From: Nonomuraea sp. SBT364
Lineage (GTDB): Bacteria > Actinomycetota > Actinomycetes > Streptosporangiales > Streptosporangiaceae
Direction of reading: 5' to 3'
NCBI RefSeq assembly: GCF_001083785.1
Contig: NZ_LAVL01000020.1
Location: forward strand, 1-64,000
Length of the DNA stretch: 64,000 nucleotides
Both the position numbers and the translations under genes were made by a program. This document shows positions 7,922 through 14,670 of this stretch, piece after piece. Every line of letters begins with the position of its first letter. Positions within the stretch are counted from its first letter, which is position 1. The notes under the pieces are model-generated. The model was not told the DNA's origin and did no database searches. It saw only the letters and a program-made list of their open reading frames with translations.

Positions 7922-8569
7922 TCATGCGGCCGATGATGGGATGCGCGGGATGGCGGAGTTGGGGTCGGTGCCGGCGAAGGCCAGCCCAATGACGAAACCA
8001 GCGACCTCCTCCAGCTGGCGAGCGCGATCCAGCGACCCCAGCACGGCCGGGATTCCGCCGACATCACGGACCAGCTCGCCGACAACGTGCAACGCGTCTG
8101 GATCGTCACCACACATCGCCACCGTGACAGGGCGTTCGCCACTGACGCGAGGCCTCGTCCACTGGTCGGAGGGGAACAGGTGGAAGGCCTTCACCACGTG
8201 TGCTCCCGGAGACAGCCTGGCGATCCGCTGCGCCATCGCCTCATCGGTTCCAGCGAGCACCACGCCTACGCCGTGCTCGACGGCGTTCGTCGGATCGATC
8301 AACGCCGTTCCCTCCAGGGAACCGTCAGCCGCGCCCGCGCTGCGCAGTATTTCCTCGGCGCCCTGCCAGGACACCGCGAGCAGCACCGCATCACGATCCA
8401 CGACCGCCTGGCCCGGCGTGACAGCGCGCGCCCTGCGGCCAAGCCGATCAGCGAGCTCCTGCGCCTTGGCCCAGGAGCGCCCGGCGACGGCCAGCTCATG
8501 TCCGGCGCGCACCCAGCCCTCGCCGAGCGCCGCCGCAAGCATTCCCGTGCCCAAAATCCCGATGCGCAT
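7922..8569 (-). CDS. NADPH-dependent F420 reductase-like / NAD(P)-binding protein
   Basis: This 215-residue protein opens with MRIGILGTGMLAAALGEG, the Rossmann loop of the F420-dependent NADP oxidoreductase (NADP_oxidoreductase_F420) family. Other family features are AGRSWAKAQELAD, the DAVLLAVSW strand, ALIDPTNA and VVKAFHLF, near where the second substrate binds. ATG 8569 is chosen because AAGGGGA lies 8-14 bases upstream and the conserved glycine loop follows directly. The usual partner, a divergent HxlR regulator, is present only as a broken remnant at 8650-8820. Whether it uses F420 or is a dehydrogenase of another substrate cannot be settled from sequence. Confidence 0.8.
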   Translation of the reverse strand: MRIGILGTGMLAAALGEGWVRAGHELAVAGRSWAKAQELADRLGRRARAVTPGQAVVDRDAVLLAVSWQGAEEILRSAGAADGSLEGTALIDPTNAVEHGVGVVLAGTDEAMAQRIARLSPGAHVVKAFHLFPSDQWTRPRVSGERPVTVAMCGDDPDALHVVGELVRDVGGIPAVLGSLDRARQLEEVAGFVIGLAFAGTDPNSAIPRIPSSAA

Positions 8570-8632
8570 CCGCAATCCCCTTTTCCACCTCGCGTCAAGC
8601 GATGATCGTCTGGTGGCTACGGTAGAGAAGGC

Positions 8633-8656
8633 GTTGCGCACCGATCGGTGTGCAAC
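8633..8656. promoter_or_regulatory. near-perfect 24-bp palindrome, probable HxlR operator
   Basis: GTTGCGCACCGA and TCGGTGTGCAAC are complementary with one mismatch and no spacer. The site lies between the reductase start and the broken HxlR gene, where an HxlR regulator would bind. CAAGCGATGAT also occurs on both sides (near 8595 and 8660). Confidence 0.6.
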
Positions 8657-8820
8657 GAACAAGCGATGATGGCCGGCGAGAGGAGCGCATCAGGGAATGG
8701 ATCGTGACGAGTTCGTGGCGGATCGCCGTGTACGTGCGGGGCCGCACCGCCCGGCGCGAGCTGCGTGACGCAATCGGCGGCGTCAGTGACAAGGTATTGA
8801 CGCAGGCGTTGCATCGTCTG
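8650..8820 (+). pseudogene. HxlR family regulator remnant
   Basis: The frame contains WRIAVYVRGRTARREL followed by RDAIGGVSDKVLTQALHRL. This matches the winged-helix core of HxlR proteins (typically WTVLVLREL-x-FNELRRAIGGISQKMLTQTLREL). The cysteine-containing N-terminus is not recognisable and the protein stops resembling HxlR at about 8820, just before the IS630-like remnant. The C-terminal half is lost. In intact genomes such a gene would repress the divergent reductase, so that reductase may now be unregulated. Confidence 0.6.
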
Positions 8821-8857
8821 CTCGAAACGGTTTCGGGTCGGCGTTCCAGCGGTCGTG

Positions 8858-9037
8858 AGCTGATCAGTCAGGTAGCCGGACCAGCGCTCGACCTGGTTGA
8901 TCCAGGAGGAGCCGGTCGCAGTCGCAGATCAGGTGGATGTCCAGGTCGGCCGGCACGGCGATGTCGAAGGCGGCGAATGGAGTGGTGATGCCATGACGAA
9001 CGTTGTCGTGAGTGCGCCGCTCGGGCATGCCCGGCAT
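8858..9037 (-). mobile_element. IS630-type transposase remnant, copy 2
   Basis: Read on the minus strand from 9037, the sequence gives MPGMPERRTHDNVRHGITTP then FAAFDI, jumps directly to AVPADLDIHLICD, and then, after a frame change, ATGSSWINQVERWSGYLTDQ. These three pieces are collinear with the catalytic core of IS630 transposases, but the segments between them are deleted. At least two internal deletions and one frameshift are therefore visible. Bases 8867-8918 are 49/52 identical to 5041-5092. No terminal inverted repeats or TA duplication could be identified. Confidence 0.65.
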
Positions 9038-9136
9038 CGTCGGCAGCACGGGACCGGGGGGGCCATGGCTGCGGTGCCGCGCCATACCGTTGGATCTATG
9101 GACAAACGCCTGGCCGTCGAGAGCTGACGGCGCCGC

Positions 9137-9367
9137 ATGGGACTTCTGATCTTCGTCATCAAGACCGCCGAGACCGAGGAGACCGTGACCTACGGGTACG
9201 GCGCAGGCCCCGGCGACCTCGTGGGCGTGGTGACCGTGCACAAGGCGACCGGCGTCCCGGTCGGCTGGGACACCCTGCCGGGACAGGCCCGGACCGCCCT
9301 GCGGGCCATCTTCAAGGGCAGGTCGAAGACCGGCGACTGGCCCCACCACTACACCTACGCGGCCTGA
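9137..9367 (+). CDS. small hypothetical protein, 76 residues
   Basis: The product begins MGLLIFVIKTAETEETVTYG and is followed by a beta-rich stretch containing LVGVVTVHKATGVPVGWDTL, then a basic helix ALRAIFKGRSK. It has no membrane segment or signal. The alternating hydrophobic pattern and balanced composition look like real protein rather than antisense noise, but no clear ribosome site precedes ATG 9137. I do not recognise a family. It follows the transposase remnant and converges on the HSL-type hydrolase. Confidence 0.45.
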   Translation: MGLLIFVIKTAETEETVTYGYGAGPGDLVGVVTVHKATGVPVGWDTLPGQARTALRAIFKGRSKTGDWPHHYTYAA

Positions 9368-9400
9368 CCGGCCGCGCCCCGCCCGGGGGGGCGGCGGAGG

Positions 9401-10300
9401 TCAGCGCGGGAGGCGGGCGGCGGGCTCGGGCAGCCGGGTGACCCAGTCCGTGAGGCGGCTGAGGAAGGTGGCGGCCGTGGGCAGGTGCGCGTCCTCGGGG
9501 AAGAGCGCGGCCGCGTGGAAGGCGTGCGGCATGCCCTCGTACACGTCGACGTCCACCGGCACCCCCGCCGCGGCGGCGGCCTCGGCGAAACGGCAGGCGT
9601 CGTCGAGGACGATCTCGTCACCGCCGATCGGGAGCAGGATGGGAGGCAGCCCGCGGAAGTCTCCGTGGATCGGCGACTGCGGCGCCTGGTCCGGCCGGGC
9701 TCCCCCGAGGTACTGAGCGGCGATCGGCCCCAGGATGGACGGGTCGATCGAGTCGCGCCCGTTGCCCGCCGCAGGGCCCGGCTTCGAAGCCAGGTCGGTG
9801 ATCGGGGAGACCGGGACGGCTCCGGCCGGCATGGGCTCCCCCGCGTGGGCGAGCATCAGGAGCGCCGAGAGGATCAGCGTGCCGCCGGCCGATTCCCCGA
9901 CGAGCAGGATCTTGTCCGCCGGCACCCCCTGGCCGAGCAGGCTCCGGTAGACGGCCAGCACGTCCTCGGCCGCCGCCGGGTACGGGTGGGCGGGCGCGAG
10001 GCGGTAGTCCACTGTCAGGGCCGGGCGACCGGTGGCCTTCGACAGGCGGTAGGCCATGATCCGCTCCATCGGAGGATTGCTGAAGGAGAAGCCGCCGCCA
10101 TGGACGTAGACGGTCACTCCGGCCTCGGCCGGAGCCCGGCCGGCGGTGACCCAGGTCGCGGGGACGCCGCCGGTGTCCGGCAGGACCGGGTCCAGGCCGG
10201 CGTCGCCGTCGAGGACGGGCGGGTCGGAGAAGACCTGCTGCATCTTCGCGCGTACGGCGTCGGATTCTTGCGTGGAAGCGGGAAGGCGGGTGGTGTTCAA
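9401..10300 (-). CDS. alpha/beta hydrolase of the hormone-sensitive lipase group
   Basis: This 299-residue carboxylesterase-like enzyme shows the HSL signature: oxyanion-hole motif HGGG at residues 67-70, nucleophile elbow GESAGG with Ser137, the acid in IGGDEIVLDD (about Asp228) and the histidine in EGMPHAFH (about His259). It probably hydrolyses short acyl esters in the cytoplasm; there is no signal peptide. The start is TTG at 10300, chosen because AAGGAG sits seven bases upstream and no ATG or GTG fits. It stands between a small hypothetical gene and a 399-base gap, so context gives no substrate. Confidence 0.88.
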   Translation of the reverse strand: MNTTRLPASTQESDAVRAKMQQVFSDPPVLDGDAGLDPVLPDTGGVPATWVTAGRAPAEAGVTVYVHGGGFSFSNPPMERIMAYRLSKATGRPALTVDYRLAPAHPYPAAAEDVLAVYRSLLGQGVPADKILLVGESAGGTLILSALLMLAHAGEPMPAGAVPVSPITDLASKPGPAAGNGRDSIDPSILGPIAAQYLGGARPDQAPQSPIHGDFRGLPPILLPIGGDEIVLDDACRFAEAAAAAGVPVDVDVYEGMPHAFHAAALFPEDAHLPTAATFLSRLTDWVTRLPEPAARLPR

Positions 10301-10699
10301 GTAGAGAGCTCCTTCGGCCCGGAGGCGTGGCCGGGCACGTGTGAGGAACCGCGCGGGCGCGGTGACGGGTTGACGAGCAGTACGGGAACGCGCGCGCGTC
10401 AGCGTCCGGCCCGTGATGGGCAGGGGACGGCGAAGGGCGTCAGCGAGGAAGGCGTTCGAGACCGCCGGAGGCGGCCGGGATGACGCGCGGGCGCGACGGG
10501 ATCAGGCGCGACCTGTGGTGAACGAGTCCACGGCGATCATCTCCCTGCATACGGTGCCGCCCACCCGCGGCCGTCTTCCTGGCCGGCGTCACGCGACACG
10601 CCGAATATTAGAAAGGCACGCGTGATCAGTTGTCAAGTCCGTCCATCGATCCCATCGGCGGAAGCTCGGGAGCTCGCGGGAGCTCGGGGGAACCGGGGT
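10301..10699. other. 399-base gap without a convincing gene
   Basis: It holds the ribosome site of the TTG-started hydrolase at its left end. Near 10664-10690 the 9-mer GGGAGCTCG occurs twice, just past the MerR gene end, and could fold into a terminator. A short plus-strand frame at 10413-10625 is arginine-rich and has no family features. I call no gene here. Confidence 0.45.
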
Positions 10700-11692
10700 T
10701 CAGGCCGAAGCGCGTAGAGCCTCGGCGATCCAGGCGAACAGGGCGGGGCCGTCCTCGTCCGCACCGGCCGGGATCTCGTTGATCCGGGCCACCAGGGACA
10801 GGTACCTGCCGTACGTGGCGTCGTACCGGGCCTCCTCCCGGAAATCTTCCCGCCGGAGCTCTTCGACCAGCAGGAAGGCCGTGGCCAGGCGTTCGCGTGA
10901 TTGCGCCGTGGCCTGCGTGCCGAAGGCCGCGGCGGAGGCGTCCGCCAGGGCGGCGGCCAGTTCCCGCGCTCGCGGGGAGTCCGCCGGGAGCCCGGAGCGA
11001 TACGCCTCCACGATCTCCTCCCCCGCTTTCGCCCCCTCCTGGTGGATGAAGTCCCATACGGGCGCGGCGGCCAGGCGCCGTCCGGGAAAGGTGCCGTACG
11101 TGTCCTGGAGGTAGGAGCAGACCGCGCCCCGGAACTCCTCGCCCCGGAGCAGGTCGGCCAGCTCGATCCAGGCTTCGAGCTGGCCGGCCGTGGGGTCCTC
11201 CGGCAGGCGCGGCCGCATCCTCCGCAACCGCTCGACGAAGCCCGGGGGTACGTCGAGGCCCTCGTCCACCTCGTTCCAGAACTCGTCGACGAGCCGCTCG
11301 CGCTCCTCGTCGGTCATCGAGACGAGTCCGTGCATCAGGGCGGCCTGCGTGGCGGTGCCGCCTTGCTTGACCAGCGTCCTCAGCACGACGCGTCTGGCCC
11401 TGAGGTCGCGCTCCTGACGCTCGACGAGCTCCAGGTGCGCCGCGAGGAGTTCGTGCAGTGACGTCGCGCCGTCGAGCAGCCGCCGGATGTCGTCCAGGCC
11501 GGCGCCCAGGTCGCGGAGGGTGCGGATGAGTTCCAGCCGGGCGATCGCGCGTACGTCGTACAGCCGGTAGCCGGCCTCGGTGACACGCGTGGGCGCGATG
11601 ACGCCGGCGTCGGAGTAGAAGCGGATGGCGCTGACGGTCAGCCCGGTCCGGCGCGCCACGTCCCCGATCGGGTACAGCTCGTTGTCGTCCAT
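10700..11692 (-). CDS. MerR family transcriptional regulator
   Basis: This is a 330-residue one-component regulator. The N-terminal winged helix reads YPIGDVARRTGLTVSAIRFY followed by SDAGVIAPTRVTEAGYRLYD, the MerR consensus, and a dimerisation coiled coil follows (LLAAHLELVERQERDLRARR). The long C-terminal domain (about residues 130-330) is helical with no recognised ligand motif; it has no obvious metal-binding cysteines, so a metal sensor is unlikely. ATG 11692 is chosen because the conserved YPIGDVARR follows closely. A MerR-type promoter with a 19-bp spacer lies immediately upstream and places transcription start at or very near the ATG, suggesting a leaderless, autoregulated mRNA. Confidence 0.9.
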   Translation of the reverse strand: MDDNELYPIGDVARRTGLTVSAIRFYSDAGVIAPTRVTEAGYRLYDVRAIARLELIRTLRDLGAGLDDIRRLLDGATSLHELLAAHLELVERQERDLRARRVVLRTLVKQGGTATQAALMHGLVSMTDEERERLVDEFWNEVDEGLDVPPGFVERLRRMRPRLPEDPTAGQLEAWIELADLLRGEEFRGAVCSYLQDTYGTFPGRRLAAAPVWDFIHQEGAKAGEEIVEAYRSGLPADSPRARELAAALADASAAAFGTQATAQSRERLATAFLLVEELRREDFREEARYDATYGRYLSLVARINEIPAGADEDGPALFAWIAEALRASA

Positions 11693-11698
11693 GTCGCC

Positions 11699-11729
11699 AC
11701 TATGGAATCTCAAGCGGCTTGAGACTCAA
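11699..11729 (-). promoter_or_regulatory. MerR-type promoter with 19-bp spacer and palindrome
   Basis: On the minus strand TTGAGT (11729-11724) and CATAGT (11704-11699) are separated by exactly 19 bases. The spacer contains CTCAAG and CTTGAG around CCG, a palindrome at 11709-11723. Over-long spacers with a centred palindrome are the hallmark of promoters twisted open by MerR proteins. The -10 box ends six bases before ATG 11692, implying a leaderless message. Confidence 0.6.
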
Positions 11730-12184
11730 GCCCCGCGTGGGACCACGGCGCCCGTGCCGGTCACGAAGGCCGCGATGTCCTCGATGCGGACGATCTCCCC
11801 GCGCGCTCCCCAGTTGCCCTCCGGGATCTCGTTGATGTGCACCCACGCGGCGGCGGCCTCGGTGAACCGTCCCGGGTCCTCGTCGGCGTCCGCGAGCACC
11901 CGCGTGACGCGCCGTACGATGTCATGGCGTCTGTCGTCGTTCATCGACCCGGCCGGAACTCCCACCCGCACCACGTACTTCGGCTTGTCCCCGGCGGGCA
12001 GCGGGCGGCCGCCCACGAACCAGGCGTCGACCTCGTTCACCACGAGCCACGAGATGGACCTGGCCGCCTCGGTGTCGGGGGCGCCCTCGGCGATCATCAC
12101 TTCCGACACCAGCCGCCCTCCGATCTTCTCCCGGCGCTCCTGGTCGAGCGAGCCCTTGGGAACGAACAACTCCACGAACGGCAT
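11726..12184 (-). CDS. tautomerase family protein
   Basis: This 152-residue protein begins MPFVELFVPKGSLDQERREK. Once Met is removed, Pro1 would be the catalytic base, as in 4-oxalocrotonate tautomerase and the MIF group. The size and the second VELF-like strand (YVVRVGVPAGSMNDDRRHDI, about residue 70) suggest two fused beta-alpha-beta units, as in cis-CaaD or MSAD relatives; only the first unit keeps the proline. The real substrate is unknown. It is divergent from an HxlR regulator with a 10-bp inverted repeat between them, so it is probably induced by an aldehyde- or quinone-type stress. Its 3-prime end overlaps the MerR promoter. Confidence 0.78.
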   Translation of the reverse strand: MPFVELFVPKGSLDQERREKIGGRLVSEVMIAEGAPDTEAARSISWLVVNEVDAWFVGGRPLPAGDKPKYVVRVGVPAGSMNDDRRHDIVRRVTRVLADADEDPGRFTEAAAAWVHINEIPEGNWGARGEIVRIEDIAAFVTGTGAVVPRGA

Positions 12185-12198
12185 CAGTCAGTCCTTTC

Positions 12199-12241
12199 AT
12201 TGAACTCTCTCGGGCACAACGTACGACAGTGAGTTCAATGA
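12199..12241. promoter_or_regulatory. inverted repeat between tautomerase and HxlR genes
   Basis: CATTGAACTC (12199-12208) and GAGTTCAATG (12232-12241) are perfect 10-bp arms with 23 bases between. They flank both divergent starts and are the likely HxlR operator. TACACT at 12253-12258 is a possible -10 box close to ATG 12264. Confidence 0.65.
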
Positions 12242-12263
12242 ATCAACCCTCTACACTGGAGCC

Positions 12264-12773
12264 ATGCAACGGACCAGCTTCGCGGAGATGCACTGCTCGA
12301 TCGGACAGTCCCTGGAACGTGTCGGCGAGTGGTGGACGTTGCTGATCGTGCGGGACATCCACCTCGGCCTGCACCGGTTCGACGACATCGCCGAGAACCT
12401 CGGCATCTCCCGCAACCTGCTCACCCGCCGCCTCGAGACGCTGGTCACCGACGGCATCGTGGAGCGCCGGGCGTATCAGGAGCGGCCGCCGAGGCACGAG
12501 TACCACCTCACCGAGGCCGGCCGCGACCTCGTGCCGGTGCTGATGGCGCTGATGGCGTGGGGCGACAGATGGGTGACACCGGCGGGCGGCCCGCCCGTCC
12601 GCCTGGTGCACCGTGACTGCGGCGCGGAGTTCACGCCGCGGGTCTGCTGCTCGGGCTGCGGACAACCGGTGACGACCGCCGACGTGCGGGCGCTGCCCGG
12701 CCCGGGCGCCGCCTCCGGACCGGGGACCAGGGTGCTGGCCCTGCGCAGCGGCCTCGCCGCCGAGGAGTCGTGA
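12264..12773 (+). CDS. HxlR family transcriptional regulator
   Basis: This 169-residue winged-helix regulator has the family layout: an N-terminal cysteine (MHCSIGQSLERVGEWWTLLI), then VRDIHLGLHRFDDIAENLGI with the recognition segment SRNLLTRRLETLVTDGIVER, and the wing RPPRHEYHLTEAGRDL. The extra C-terminal tail carries a CGAEF-x-RVCCSGCGQPV segment with four cysteines, possibly a zinc knuckle or a redox switch. HxlR proteins often sense reactive electrophiles through cysteine. It is divergent from the tautomerase and probably represses it. Confidence 0.88.
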   Translation: MQRTSFAEMHCSIGQSLERVGEWWTLLIVRDIHLGLHRFDDIAENLGISRNLLTRRLETLVTDGIVERRAYQERPPRHEYHLTEAGRDLVPVLMALMAWGDRWVTPAGGPPVRLVHRDCGAEFTPRVCCSGCGQPVTTADVRALPGPGAASGPGTRVLALRSGLAAEES

Positions 12774-12808
12774 CCGGGGAGATCACGGCGCCGGCCGGGC
12801 TCCCGGCG

Positions 12809-13750
12809 TCAGCGGCAGAACGGGGTCATGCCGAGCACGGAGGTGACGCCGCCCAGCAGATGCCGGACGAAGTGCTGGTCGCCCTCCATGGGCTCGTCGG
12901 TCCAGGCCCTGACGTCGTGGCCGAGGGTGGTGAGCCAGGCCTTGCCGCCGTCGTAGTACTGGCACCAGCTGACCGGGTGGTGGTCGCCGTGGCCGGGGTG
13001 GCCGAGATTGCCGCGCACGCCCTGGGCCAGGGTGCTCTCGTCCACTTCCGCCAGCACGCGGACCCGCGTGGGAGCGGGAACCAGGTTGTACCACTCGTCG
13101 GAGAAGGCCCAGGCGCGGGGCAGCCCTTGGGTGGAGGCGTCGCGCCGGTTGACGGTGACGACGGTGCCGGGCTGGTTGGCGCTGTGGTCGTAGAAGTTGG
13201 CGTTGCCGAGCAGGCCCTCGTACCAGGGCCAGTTGTACTCGGTGCCGAAGGCGTTGTGCACGCCGATGAAGCCGCCACCGGCGCGGACGTACTGGCGCAG
13301 CGCGGTCTGCGCGGGGTCGTCCAGGGCGTCGCGGGTGGTGCTGAGGAACATGACCGCGTCGTACGGCAGCAGGCGGCCCGCCGAGGACAGCCGGGTGACG
13401 TCCTCGGTGTAGTCGACGGTGAAGCCGTTCTCCCGGCCCAGCTCGACCACCGCCTTGACGGCCACGTTGTCGTCGTTGAGCGGCGGGTTGAGACCGGGGC
13501 CGAGCGGCGTGCCGAGGTGCGCGTGGCGCGGGCCGGCGGTGCGGCTGTAGACGAGCAGCTTGTAGCCGTCGGCCGGGTCGAAGTTGCCCCAGTCGTGGTA
13601 GCAGCGGGGGTCGGTGCCACGGCAGACCCCGTAGTCGGGATCCCCGAGGTTCCGCGCGGGGGCGGGTGATGCGGCGGAGCTGGGCGCGGTCGCGGTGAGC
13701 AGAAGTGCCGCCGCTCCGGTGGCGGCGGCGACGGAGAGTTTGCTGCGCAT
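12809..13750 (-). CDS. secreted ThuA-domain protein
   Basis: This 313-residue exported protein has a signal peptide MRSKLSVAAATGAAALLLTA cleaved near APSSAASPA. The mature part has the ThuA (trehalose utilisation) glutamine-amidotransferase-like fold: LLVYSRTAGPRHA, then YDAVMFLSTTRDALDD, GGGFIGVHNAFGTEYNWPWY and the later HPVSWCQYYDGGKAWLTTLG with a terminal HLLGG. ThuA-like proteins are linked to disaccharide oxidation or act as modules of secreted carbohydrate enzymes. ATG 13750 is chosen because GAGG sits eight bases upstream; GTG 13759 is possible. A 17-bp palindrome lies 20 bases before the start. The C-terminal Cys and the CRGTDPRC pair may form disulphides outside the cell. Confidence 0.85.
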   Translation of the reverse strand: MRSKLSVAAATGAAALLLTATAPSSAASPAPARNLGDPDYGVCRGTDPRCYHDWGNFDPADGYKLLVYSRTAGPRHAHLGTPLGPGLNPPLNDDNVAVKAVVELGRENGFTVDYTEDVTRLSSAGRLLPYDAVMFLSTTRDALDDPAQTALRQYVRAGGGFIGVHNAFGTEYNWPWYEGLLGNANFYDHSANQPGTVVTVNRRDASTQGLPRAWAFSDEWYNLVPAPTRVRVLAEVDESTLAQGVRGNLGHPGHGDHHPVSWCQYYDGGKAWLTTLGHDVRAWTDEPMEGDQHFVRHLLGGVTSVLGMTPFCR

Positions 13751-13769
13751 GGGGAGCACCTCACGTTAC

Positions 13770-13786
13770 GGTCCACCAGGTGGACC
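13770..13786. promoter_or_regulatory. 17-bp palindrome upstream of the ThuA gene
   Basis: GGTCCACC and GGTGGACC flank a single A. The site sits 20-36 bases before ATG 13750 and is operator-like. A near copy, 15 of 17 identical, lies at 13894-13910. Confidence 0.5.
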
Positions 13787-13893
13787 GATCGTTCCGCTAG
13801 AGGCCCTGAGCGTAGACATGGAGGACACGGGGAGACAAGCCTTGCCTTGGAGACCGGGGCGAGCGAGAATGCGCTGCCGAGCGGAGCGTTCGG

Positions 13894-13910
13894 ACCACCA
13901 GGCGGACCGC
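13894..13910. promoter_or_regulatory. second copy of the GGNCCACCAGG palindrome
   Basis: GGACCACCAGGCGGACC matches the ThuA-proximal palindrome at 15 of 17 positions. It lies just after the 3-prime end of the citryl-CoA-lyase-like gene, so it more likely serves the ThuA promoter region about 110 bases away. Confidence 0.35.
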
Positions 13911-13914
13911 AGGT

Positions 13915-14670
13915 TCAGAGCCAGGTGGGCAGCACGGACGGCGGCATCGGCCCCTTGTTCCGCCGTCCCTGCCCCATCTCCTCCCAGGCGTGGGCCAGGA
14001 TGCCGACGGACCTGCTGAGCACGAACAGCCCGCGCGCCAGCGGGGCGGGGAAGCCGAGCTCGGCGTAGACGACGGCGGACGCCCCGTCGATGTTCATCGG
14101 CACCGGCGCGATCAGCCGTTCGACCTCGAGGGCGGCGCGCAGGTGCGCGCCCGGCACCACGCCGTCAGCGACCGCGCCGGCCACGAGGTCGAGCAGCGGG
14201 TCGCGGCGCGGATCACGCCGGTGGAAGCGGTGCCCGAAGCCGGGCAGGTACTTGTCGCGGGCGCGCCGGCGGGCCACCACGGCGGCGGCGTCACCGTCGC
14301 CCACGACCTCCTCCAGCAGGCCGACGCACTGCTCCCCCGCGCCGCCGTGCACGTCGCCGAGCAGGTTGACCCCCGTGGCGACGGCGTTGTTGAGCCCGAC
14401 CCCGCAGGTGGCGGCCATCCGCGCGACGGCGATGGACGGCGCGTGCGGGCCGTGATCGACGGAGGAGACCAGCGCCGCCTCCAGCAACGCCGCCCGGCGC
14501 GGGTCGGGCCGTTCGCCGCGGAGCATGAGCCAGATCATCTCGGCGAAGCCGATCCGGCCGATGAGGTCCTGGACCGGCCGGCCCCGCAACTCGATGACGT
14601 CGGGCTCGATCCTCGACACGGCGGTCGCCCACCAGTCGGCGACCTCGGCGCCGTCCCCGGGGGCGCTCAT
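13915..14670 (-). CDS. citryl-CoA lyase-like protein of the citrate synthase fold
   Basis: This 251-residue protein resembles a shortened citrate synthase. GHRFHRRDPRRDPLL carries the conserved histidine region, PVPMNIDGASAVVYAELGFP the late substrate-binding region, and FVLSRSVGILAHAWEEMGQG the C-terminal catalytic segment. At this size such proteins are citryl-CoA lyases or related C-C lyases that split a 3-hydroxyacyl-CoA into acetyl-CoA and an oxo acid rather than condensing. Its ATG overlaps the stop of the CoA-transferase gene as ATGA (14667-14670), so the two are translated together. A transferase making a CoA ester followed by this lyase is a plausible two-step cleavage. The exact substrate is inference. 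Confidence 0.75.
   Translation of the reverse strand: MSAPGDGAEVADWWATAVSRIEPDVIELRGRPVQDLIGRIGFAEMIWLMLRGERPDPRRAALLEAALVSSVDHGPHAPSIAVARMAATCGVGLNNAVATGVNLLGDVHGGAGEQCVGLLEEVVGDGDAAAVVARRRARDKYLPGFGHRFHRRDPRRDPLLDLVAGAVADGVVPGAHLRAALEVERLIAPVPMNIDGASAVVYAELGFPAPLARGLFVLSRSVGILAHAWEEMGQGRRNKGPMPPSVLPTWL

Noticed and set aside
7564..8142. A 192-codon minus-strand frame crossing the gap after the MFS gene
   Set aside because: It overlaps the ends of two well-supported genes and shows no family similarity; the gap is left without a gene.
10413..10625. A short plus-strand gene in the gap before the MerR gene
   Set aside because: Arginine-rich, no ribosome site, no domain; not supported.
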